The position numbers and the translations under genes are program-made. The notes beneath the pieces were generated by a model. It saw only the letters and a program-made list of their open reading frames with translations, was not told the origin of the DNA and searched no databases. From positions 3,754,501 through 3,818,500 of the forward strand of contig BSDZ01000094.1 in NCBI GenBank assembly GCA_030268105.1: DNA of 64,000 nucleotides. Direction: 5' to 3'. The stretch is from Volvox africanus (taxonomy: Eukaryota; Chlorophyta; Chlorophyceae; Chlamydomonadales; Volvocaceae). This document shows positions 1-6,909 of this stretch, in pieces (position 1 is the first letter of the stretch; each line of letters opens with the position of its first letter).

Positions 1-2
1 CC

Positions 3-2111
3 TACACGAGGATGCAACGCCTAGCCCATTATCCGCTCTCTGCCTTTGGTCGGGCTGCAGCAGTCTCCAACTATTGCCTGCAAACAGTCACTTGGCATAT
101 GGAGCATGGTGGACCACCTCCAGATACCACTCTGACCTACATTGAACGCTTAGCTGCTCGCCTTGTAGATCGGAAACAGGGCCCAGAAGACCAGGGCCAG
201 CGCTTCACTGGAGTACCTAGCAGACTCTTGGTGGGACACCCATCAACTGGTGGTTTTGGCCTACTGCCCCTCAGGCAACACATTCGGGCAAGACAAGCCA
301 TGTGGGCAGTGCGATTCATCCGAGGGGCCCTGATGGCCAGGAGAGAGAGAGAGAGGGTAATGCTTCTGGACACGGCGATGAATACGGTTGCTGAAGAAGA
401 GGAAGAGCCAGTTACTAGTGGTAATGTTCGAAGCCTCCACCCCTGGATCCGGACCCTGGCCACCTACCTGGAGATCACCCATCCGGCCTTTAAACCTTGG
501 GCCCTTACCACTGCCCAGGCAACTGGGCCCTGGCTGGGTGGAGAGACCTTGCCTGAGGAGATCAGCCGAATTGTAGGGGCTTTAGGGCACCTCCCACCAC
601 TAGAAGATGTCAGCAACCCACCTTTAGCCCCTGGAGACTGGTGCTGGGCGGCTGCTCTCTGGGGAAGTCCTTTGCTGCCCAACAATTCGGACAATGGGGG
701 AAGCATCAATGGTAACAACCACCGCCCAGGCCTGGAAACCCGTCACCCACTGATGGCTTCATGCAGAAAACTGCTCACAGTTGGGGACCTGGTAAGGGTG
801 TACGACATGCTGGAGCATGACCAAATACCCCTCCCTCAGTACATGACCTGGCTAGACTGGACCCAACAGTTTCTAGACCCCTCAGCTAGCCCCACCCAAC
901 TGCGAGACAAGGAGTCTACCCGTATGGCTCTCTCGGCTCTATGCAACGATATCAGCCCGGCATGGATAGCAGCAGCACGGAAGGTAGTCAACCGCTTACA
1001 ACCCCAACAGCCGGACAGGGTGGAGGACAGAATGCAGCAGCAGATGCCAGCACCACCAGACCGCACCACAGTCATGGCCATGATCGTCAGGCGTTTGGGC
1101 TGGAGATTGCCAGGGGACTCGGGTATAGTGCCTCTCTACAACCTCACGGTAAGCCAAGCTACTCAGCTGCAAGGGGTTTCAACAGCGGAGGAGCGATTGG
1201 AGCTCTTGTCAGCTTTTGTGCAGGAGGCGCAAGGGATGCCAACAGACGGTCCAGCTCCTCCCTGTCCTGTCACTAACCTCCAGCGCTTTCAGGCAACCCT
1301 AGACAGGCTGTGGACAGCAGTTCGGTGGGAAAATAAAAACAAAGAGACGCTGTGGCGTTTGGTGGTCGATGGGATACCCATACCTGGCAACACACATCTT
1401 TCCAGGGTGCCCATCAAACCATGTGGGTGTGGCAGCTATGGAGCTGATACTGATCAACCTTGCTCCCCACGCCTGCACCACTTCTGGGAGTGCCCTATAG
1501 CCAAGGCGGTGCGAGAACAGATTGACAGACATCTGCCTTTGCCGACATCAGCCACCATTGAAGGGGGCTTGACCAGGCAACAGCTATGGCTTGTCCAAGC
1601 ACCTCCTGGTTGCGAGCAGGCCCCATGGGACGTGATAGCTTTGGCAGCCTTATCTTCTATGGAATATGGCAGGCACTGTCTCCGGGCGGCAACAAGAGAA
1701 CACAGGCCACAGTGGCCTTCTACCCACAGACGGCGGCAGCAACAACAGACCCACACAGCAGAGCAGGGACCCCGTCAACGGGCTATTACTGACTTCTTCA
1801 ACCGTTCAGGGGGGTTCCCTCAAGAGGAAGAGGAAGATGCCAACACCCATCCAATCATCTCTACGACACAGCCAGCAATGGACACTCCAACACAAACAGC
1901 AACCTCACCCCTGGACCGTGCACAGGCCCGTACAGTTGCCGACTTTTGGGCACGCTTGCATTCTTTTGCAGCGTTGGGAATACCTCACTATGGCTGGGAT
2001 CAAGTGGGACCACAACATCCCATCCTAGCCATAGTTGGCACGCAAATGCGGTGTGCAGATCCGGTTGACATCACCAACCATGGAGCAGCAAGAACAGAGC
2101 AGGGGCTTTAG
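3..2111 (+). CDS. ORF2: LINE-1 ORF2 protein, C-terminal part (partial at window edge)
   Basis: This is the C-terminal ~700 residues of the LINE endonuclease/reverse transcriptase protein; the endonuclease and RT core lie upstream of the window. The frame is open from the first base to TAG at 2109-2111. It starts in the post-RT 'thumb' region (GGFGLLPLRQ at about 250-280, a motif usual in L1-type ORF2). A cysteine/histidine cluster follows at about 1418-1495 (C-x-C ... HHFWEC), matching the C-terminal CCHC of L1 ORF2 proteins, thought to bind RNA. Near the end, 1776-1799 encodes QRAITDFF, a canonical PCNA-interacting (PIP) box, followed by an acidic EEEE run. The first ATG in the window (position 12) is internal and is not a start. 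Compared with LINE-2 it lacks one proline codon before the second part of the CCHC. RT activity cannot be judged from this fragment. Confidence 0.9.
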   Translation, partial: YTRMQRLAHYPLSAFGRAAAVSNYCLQTVTWHMEHGGPPPDTTLTYIERLAARLVDRKQGPEDQGQRFTGVPSRLLVGHPSTGGFGLLPLRQHIRARQAMWAVRFIRGALMARRERERVMLLDTAMNTVAEEEEEPVTSGNVRSLHPWIRTLATYLEITHPAFKPWALTTAQATGPWLGGETLPEEISRIVGALGHLPPLEDVSNPPLAPGDWCWAAALWGSPLLPNNSDNGGSINGNNHRPGLETRHPLMASCRKLLTVGDLVRVYDMLEHDQIPLPQYMTWLDWTQQFLDPSASPTQLRDKESTRMALSALCNDISPAWIAAARKVVNRLQPQQPDRVEDRMQQQMPAPPDRTTVMAMIVRRLGWRLPGDSGIVPLYNLTVSQATQLQGVSTAEERLELLSAFVQEAQGMPTDGPAPPCPVTNLQRFQATLDRLWTAVRWENKNKETLWRLVVDGIPIPGNTHLSRVPIKPCGCGSYGADTDQPCSPRLHHFWECPIAKAVREQIDRHLPLPTSATIEGGLTRQQLWLVQAPPGCEQAPWDVIALAALSSMEYGRHCLRAATREHRPQWPSTHRRRQQQQTHTAEQGPRQRAITDFFNRSGGFPQEEEEDANTHPIISTTQPAMDTPTQTATSPLDRAQARTVADFWARLHSFAALGIPHYGWDQVGPQHPILAIVGTQMRCADPVDITNHGAARTEQGL

Positions 2112-2771
2112 GGCAGGAGTTTTGAGGAGGAGGTTCTGTGGGAGGAAAGGGGGAGAGTGAGGGAGGTAGAGACAAGGAGAGGACGGTCTAGATCTTGAGG
2201 AGGGGAAGGGAGAGGGTGGAGGGTTTCGTGGCTAGAGGTTCCTGTGTCCAGGCTTCGGGGCCTTAGGGTTTTAGGGGGGTTCAGCGAGAGAGGTCTTTCC
2301 TTGTTGTGCAGTTCAGGTGTCTGCGGGGCCAGCTTTGGGTGGGGCCGGAAGGCTTTCTAGGGGGGCGCCAGTTCGGCTTGTCATCCCCCCCTCCGCCTCT
2401 TGTTGGGTTCTTCTGGCTTGGCTGTGGAAGGGTGTGCTTTCCTGCTGGTGCTTCTCCTCTGAGGGGAACTGTGTGTGTCTGCCAGGCTCCTGTCTAGTCA
2501 GTGTCGGGTTAGAGGAGAGGTTTCCCCGTCCTTTGAGCAGCTAGGTGTCCCCCGTTTTCTGTTGGGCCTTCCTGTGGTTTCTTGGTAGCCCTGAGTGCTC
2601 TGTGAGTGGCCAGGCGAGAGCCTATGAGGGCTCGCTGGCCCTAGTGAGAGGGGGAGCACGTGGCAGGACAGACAGACAAAGCCACGTGTTCCTCCCCTGC
2701 GCTGTGGCTCGGTCCGGTCAGGACCCCCGGTGCTCGTCTTTGAAGGGCGAGTCGCCCACAGTGTAACACCC
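2112..2771 (+). other. LINE-1 3' untranslated region
   Basis: About 660 bp between the ORF2 stop and the (ACAT)n tail, matching 37142-37803 of LINE-2 almost base for base. It is G- and T-rich on the + strand and contains one short stretch resembling plant/algal telomere repeats (TTAGGGTTTTAGGGG near 2262-2278). I see no convincing gene. Open frames on both strands here come from the skewed composition. Confidence 0.75.
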
Positions 2772-2819
2772 AATACATACATACATACATACATACAATA
2801 CAATACAAAGTATGTATGG
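2772..2819 (+). repeat. (ACAT)n tail and LINE-1/LINE-2 junction with inverted ATAC/GTAT
   Basis: A run of ACAT tetramers, slightly degenerate at the end (CAATACAATAC), closes LINE-1 at 2806. It is followed by AAA and then GTATGTATGG (2810-2819), the reverse complement of the tail unit, so the junction can fold back on itself. The LINE-2/LINE-3 junction at 37804-37847 has the same structure. Confidence 0.85.
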
Positions 2820-3327
2820 TTAACTTCGCAGTATCATCGGCACGTTAGTGTCGCCGGCGATCGCGCAGATGAGTTAGAACTTGCGTGCTAAAGGAGCAGC
2901 AATCGCTTGTTCTAGTCCTACAATTAGCGTTTTCTGTCTGGCTGAACTAGCGGCGACCGTCGTGCTTGCGGAGGCTTGCATCTCGGTGGCTTACGTCTAG
3001 ACACCAGCACGAACAGCTGCCTTCCCTCCTTGGGATTTGCCTTCTTTTACTCTTATTTCTACAGCGGGGTTAGCGAGGACTTTCGCGGCTGACGCGACTT
3101 GGGACATCTCGCGAATTTTCCCGACTTTGGCCAACAACGCAATCAACCACCACTTCTAGGGAATTGTCTTCATCTGCTTTCTTCTCATCGGCGGAGCTAG
3201 AGGCAACTCTCGCGGTGGCGGGGATTCGGAGCTTTTCGCCTTTTTTTCGTTCAGCCATCCTCACAGACAATCGCCCTGCTTCGGAACTCCAACTGCACGG
3301 CTTCTCAATGCCATTCTAGCTTTTAAT
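2820..3327 (+). other. LINE-2 5' untranslated region
   Basis: About 510 bp between the tail-to-head junction and the ORF1 ATG, repeated almost identically at 37848-38355. I find no ORF that looks real. It should hold the internal promoter usual for LINEs, but no core promoter motif is clear. A pyrimidine-rich run ending ACAG (about 3040-3065) resembles a splice acceptor; no partner donor is evident. Confidence 0.6.
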
Positions 3328-4929
3328 ATGGCCGAAATTAACCGCGCGCGGACCACCGCGCGAGCACCTAATTCAAATGGCCAAGTAAGAGCTCCAGCCA
3401 ACAGAGGCCCGCCCACCCGGCCTCCGATGGCACAACGCTTCATCAATTTGGAGCAAATCCAACGGGACTTACCAGCTGGAACTCCCGTCTTACTCGACCA
3501 AGAGTCCGTGGCCCTGGACATCCATTGGCCAGCAGACTCCAACCCGGCGGACATCCACGCCCAACTTTTTGGGCCACTCACGGATGCCATCATTGCCAAG
3601 GTACATGAGGTTATGGTAGCCAATATGCCAGGCCTACCTTGCAGCCTGCCAAAGGTTGGCCGGCATCATCAATACAAGCACCCCAATGGCAATGTGGTGC
3701 AAGAACTGTCCATTCTTATCCCAAAGGGTGGTAGGGCATGGCTCGCATCCTCCCCAGCAGTCACCAGGGGACACCTGAGACTGGGGCAAATCCACCTACT
3801 CCCTAACAGCCCACCCATCACCGTGGAGGTCCACATAAAAAACTTCCACAAGGTGCAGCCTGCCATCTGGGAGATTTCTGGGGTGCCGTCCACCTTATCC
3901 CCGCTAGCCATCCCTAGCTTCCTGGCACATGCCTACTCATCAGAACGAGCACCCAGGCGCATGACTGAGTTCCAGGATCTTAAACCCACACGCATGGCTG
4001 ACACGTGGCGGGTTAAAATGGCACCGGGCTCCCACAACCTACCGCACCAGATCCGGTTCAGCCTTGGACGACCGGGGGGCTCTTCGAACCAGGGCATGCT
4101 GGTGGCTTCCAGGCTCCGGGCAGCAGTAGAGGAGGCCCCTTTTCTCATGCCATGCAAACCCCCTCCACGCATGGAGCTCAACCGCCAGCGGGACCTCAAC
4201 CGCCAACGACTGCCATCACAACAACCAATCCTCCCAACCCAGCCCATAGCCCGACTGAGCGGTCCTGACCCCTCGTCCAGCAGGGCCAACACTGTGCCAT
4301 CCTTTGCGGATGTCCTCAGGCAGCACCCTCTGAGCCCCCCAAGGCAACTCGCTCCCAGCTCCCTGGCGCCACTCCCTCCTGGGGCGCCCCAACCCACGGC
4401 CCCACCACCCAGGCCGCTCCCCCAAGAGATCGTCGATGCAGCAGCAACTGCAGCAGTGGCCAGGGAAGCAGCAGCCAAAGCAGCAGAAGCAGCATGCAAA
4501 CCCAGAACCCTAACTACTTCAACCAATGTAGTCACAGGTCAGCCGGGGCCCCCAGCAGAGGCTCAACCAGCGGGACGCTCTCAACCCAGGACCCAGGCAC
4601 CTCAGCATCCCTCAAACAGCCACGCCCCCACCAACACCCAACAAAACAAAATACGCAAGCGGCGCCTAACCCATCTGTCAGAGGAGGAACGAGCACAGCG
4701 GCACATGGCCCAAACAGAGAGGGCAAGGCAAGCCCGGAAGGCCAAACTGGCATTGCGACGGACGCAGAGAGAGCCAACAATATCGGGTGGTATCTCCAAG
4801 GAGACACCCCGACCGCGGCGGACATCCACTCGGCATTCCCGGCAAACCAACAACCCCTACCCACCCCAGGACATGGACTGCGATGGGAAGGAGAGCAGCC
4901 CCCACACACGGGAACCCCAAGCAGAATAA
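3328..4929 (+). CDS. ORF1: LINE-2 ORF1 protein (533 aa, nucleic-acid-binding candidate)
   Basis: An intact 533-residue ORF in the ORF1 position of a two-ORF LINE, where the product usually coats the element RNA and forms the particle with ORF2 protein. The start at 3328 (TTTAATATGGCC) is the first ATG and is shared with LINE-3 at 38356. The N-terminal ~230 residues look folded (mixed hydrophobic/charged, several short strand-like stretches). I cannot assign them to a named domain, although an RRM-like fold is conceivable. Residues ~290-400 are rich in Pro, Ala and Gln. Residues ~440-510 are strongly basic (RKRR, ERARQARKAKLALRR), suited to RNA binding or nuclear import. No CCHC zinc knuckle is present. 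The stop TAA overlaps the ORF2 ATG. ORF1 identity rests on position and context; the molecular function is inferred. Confidence 0.82.
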   Translation: MAEINRARTTARAPNSNGQVRAPANRGPPTRPPMAQRFINLEQIQRDLPAGTPVLLDQESVALDIHWPADSNPADIHAQLFGPLTDAIIAKVHEVMVANMPGLPCSLPKVGRHHQYKHPNGNVVQELSILIPKGGRAWLASSPAVTRGHLRLGQIHLLPNSPPITVEVHIKNFHKVQPAIWEISGVPSTLSPLAIPSFLAHAYSSERAPRRMTEFQDLKPTRMADTWRVKMAPGSHNLPHQIRFSLGRPGGSSNQGMLVASRLRAAVEEAPFLMPCKPPPRMELNRQRDLNRQRLPSQQPILPTQPIARLSGPDPSSSRANTVPSFADVLRQHPLSPPRQLAPSSLAPLPPGAPQPTAPPPRPLPQEIVDAAATAAVAREAAAKAAEAACKPRTLTTSTNVVTGQPGPPAEAQPAGRSQPRTQAPQHPSNSHAPTNTQQNKIRKRRLTHLSEEERAQRHMAQTERARQARKAKLALRRTQREPTISGGISKETPRPRRTSTRHSRQTNNPYPPQDMDCDGKESSPHTREPQAE

Positions 4930-4931
4930 TG
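4927..4931 (+). promoter_or_regulatory. TAATG overlapping ORF1 stop / ORF2 start
   Basis: The ORF1 stop TAA (4927-4929) shares its last A with an ATG (4929-4931). That ATG is in frame with ORF2, including the endonuclease motifs that follow. This is the geometry of termination-reinitiation coupling, as described for the silkworm LINE SART1. Only LINE-2 retains this site in the window, so conservation cannot be tested here. Confidence 0.7.
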
Positions 4932-5618
4932 CTCAGAGGTAGCAGGAGAAATCAGCGGCAGGGAGCTATCTCAGGGCATCCACTGCGCATAGCCACGCAC
5001 AATATGTGAGGGCTTCTGGCTTCTCATGGCAGTCGACTTCAGGCAGCGGTACGACAATGGGCTGAGCAGCGGCTGGATGTTGTGTGTCTGCAGGAAACCC
5101 ACCATACTACAATCCAGCACCAATGCCTGTTTGAACGGGATCTTCGTCATGCCACCACTCAGATCCACACACAAAACTGGAAGGTAGCAGCATACTCTTG
5201 GTCTAGCTCGACGCACACAGCAGGAGTGCTCATCCTCATCAGACAGGGGCTAGCTTCAGCTTTGGCACCAAAACTGGCATCTCCCCAGCCTATGGGTATA
5301 AAAGGCCGATTCACCGACTGTATCCTCCACTGGGGGGGACACCGCCTGCACATCTGCAATATCTATCTCCCTCCTGGCACTAACTCAGCGGCTGTGGAAA
5401 CCCGCCGGCAACTCTTTGAGAATGCCCTGGCAGCCACCACAACACAAGCCATGGAGGACAATAGGGACACCACTCTTATCTGGGCAGGAGACTTCAACTT
5501 TGTGGAGAACCCAGAGAGGGACTCTTCCGCAGGAAGAGATGGGCGGCAGGCGGATAGGCCTATCACTGAGATGCGACAGCGAGCAGGCCCACAGATGGTT
5601 GATACCCACCGATACCTC
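4929..5618 (+). pseudogene. ORF2: LINE-2 ORF2 piece 1: N-terminal AP-endonuclease, with a TGA at codon 27
   Basis: First piece of the ORF2 endonuclease/RT, cut at 5618 by LTR-1. Reading from 4929 gives 26 codons, then TGA at 5007-5009, then an open frame to the insertion. The apurinic-like endonuclease (EEP fold) is recognisable: the N-terminal ATHNM...GL motif with the metal-binding Asn, VVCLQETHH with the catalytic Glu (about 5072-5096), and WAGDFNFVENP with the Asp/Asn pair (about 5482-5510). The TGA falls between ATHNM and GL, where many LINEs have Arg, so CGA-to-TGA by CpG deamination is the simplest reading. A start downstream of the stop would lose the catalytic Asn. The frame resumes at 13097. 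Confidence 0.82.
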
Positions 5619-6443
5619 TGTTGTGCTACGGTTCATTTCCCGCCGACGCGTAGGTCGACGCAATCCTATGAAGCGAAGTGCTTTTGCTATGAACGCATTG
5701 CATATGAATGAATCTGCATGATATAAATGTATTTGTGTACATTTATATATGCATTTGGCATGTTGTCATTTTCCATCGCGACATCGCATCATGGCAAATC
5801 CGCCTAGCATGCATGAATAACCGAAGCATTGAAGTGCGCATTATGCTCGTGCTATGAAACGATAAATAATATTATCTGATATAATATTACTTCATTAAAG
5901 CACACGTTGAGAGCGCCGCACTTGTCGCGATGCATGCCCTGCAACCGGATATCGTTATCCGGACCCTTGCATCATGCGAATGCCGGAAAGGCTTATACGA
6001 TTGTTATACGTAGACATCGCCTAGACGCAGTAGGGTTGTCACATCTAGGATCGGCCTCCTGATGTGAATCGTACGGCATTGCGATGCTGCGAGTATAACA
6101 GATGCGAGGACGGCTAAGCTAAAAAAGACATTCGATACCGGAGAACACTTGTGTGTTCTACATTACTATTGCTATACGATATTCTACTTAGCCCGAGCTA
6201 AGCCTGAACTTCGCTAATCACCGCCGCGTGATGATTGCTTGCTTCCGGCGCTGACGGCGATTTCGTCCATTGCATCATTCCGACCTGTAAGACCGTAAGT
6301 TATATCTCTCTTCGTCTTGAAGTCTTCCGCTGTCTTTGTTTGCTCTCGCTTGCCTTGCTGTACTTGCAAGTGCTCGCGCATCGGTGTCGATAGTCTCCAG
6401 ACGTGCAGATACTCATGAGCAAACGCGAACGAGAGGTACAACA
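5619..6443 (+). repeat. LTR-1 5' LTR (825 bp)
   Basis: A direct copy of 12267-13091. Besides the 6-bp terminal inverted repeat it contains several perfect stem-loops: ATATAAATGTA/TACATTTATAT (5721-5748), TAATATTAT/ATAATATTA (5867-5889), CCGGATA/TATCCGG (5945-5962), AGAACAC/GTGTTCT (6142-6159) and CTTAGC/GCTAAG (6187-6202), plus the self-complementary ACTTGCAAGT (about 6362-6371). It should contain promoter and polyadenylation functions. The only TATAAA-like string lies in the first palindrome; I cannot place the start site. Confidence 0.95.
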
Positions 6444-6446
6444 ATT

Positions 6447-6461
6447 TGGTATCGAGACAGG
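6447..6461 (+). promoter_or_regulatory. LTR-1 primer-binding site
   Basis: TGGTATCGAGACAGG starts 3 bp inside the 5' LTR and is conserved in all elements including degenerate LTR-4. Its first seven bases equal those of the initiator-Met tRNA site common in plant LTR elements (TGGTATC...), but the rest differs, so the primer tRNA is not identified. Confidence 0.8.
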
Positions 6462-6510
6462 TTCGTTGCCTAACTGTCTCTCTTTGTCTAATCGGAAGTA
6501 GGTTCTTTCT

Positions 6511-6606
6511 ATGGCGAGTTCCAGCGACGAACCACGAGGACCGCTAGATACTTTTGCCGAAGACTTAGGCCGCGCCGTTTTGGACGCCGCCGCTTCCGGT
6601 TTGTAA
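6511..6606 (+). CDS. LTR-1 leader ORF (31 aa; possible exon 1 of a spliced leader protein)
   Basis: A short ORF starting at the first ATG after the primer site, beginning MASSSDEPRG, acidic and Ala-rich, ending TAA at 6604-6606. It is kept in every non-degenerate copy. Its stop lies just inside a candidate intron (GT at 6603, AG at 6678-6679). Removing that intron joins 30 codons plus two bases to a second open stretch (6680-6944) in frame, giving a predicted 118-residue product. Unspliced, it is an upstream ORF that ribosomes must pass to reach gag. Both readings are inference; no known domain is recognised. Confidence 0.4.
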   Translation: MASSSDEPRGPLDTFAEDLGRAVLDAAASGL

Positions 6607-6909
6607 TTGTTTAATTGCTTTTACTTAGATTGCTGCACTTGTTGTGTAAGTGTACGCTCTGAGTCGCAGGTAATCTCAGTGCACCGGCATTGCTTGCCGC
6701 GGCGACTGAGACCGGCGTTCGTCCGGACCAGTTGGCGACTCTCATTGCTCAAACTACGGAGATCAGGACTCAGCTGGGCAATTACTTGCTGAGTTTGCTG
6801 AATCTTCTCAAGAGTACTGTCGGTAGGCTCACCGAATCGCTTTGTACTCTTGCCTTTGCGATAGAAGTCGGCTTCTATTACGCAAAACTAGGGTATCGTT
6901 TCGTGCTCC
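6607..6909 (+). other. LTR-1 leader region between small ORF and gag
   Basis: About 300 bp. The first 73 bp form the rest of the candidate intron (GTAATT ... CTCAG). From 6680 a frame different from gag stays open to TAG at 6942-6944, overlapping the gag start by 35 bp. It encodes a Leu/Ala-rich amphipathic stretch (QLATLIAQTTEIRTQLG). The degenerate relative LTR-4 keeps a recognisably similar peptide (QLEALIARTTGI), which suggests coding constraint. No other feature is seen. Confidence 0.45.

Larger units (their letters stand above)
1..2806 (+). mobile_element. LINE-1: 3' part of an L1-like non-LTR retrotransposon
   Basis: The window opens inside ORF2 of a LINE that matches LINE-2 (35465-37834) and LINE-3 (60801-63747) closely. 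It holds the ORF2 C-terminal half, a G/T-rich 3' UTR and an (ACAT)n tail. The 5' part lies upstream of the window. The next LINE copy starts directly after the tail at 2807, so the two copies are head to tail. No LTR element interrupts this part. Confidence 0.93.

Noticed and set aside
2261..2278. TTAGGGTTTTAGGGG in the LINE 3' UTR as proof of telomeric location
   Set aside because: Only one to two units occur, inside a conserved UTR, so it says nothing about chromosomal position.
5867..5890. TAATATTAC in the LTR as a geminivirus-like replication origin
   Set aside because: In those origins the nonamer sits in the loop of a hairpin beside a rep gene. Here it lies in the stem of an AT-rich palindrome and no rep gene is present.
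6142..6159. AGAACAC...GTGTTCT as a steroid-receptor response element
   Set aside because: Such elements need a 3-base spacing of the half sites. Here the AGAACA and TGTTCT half sites are 6 bases apart, and the sequence is better explained as one of a series of stems.
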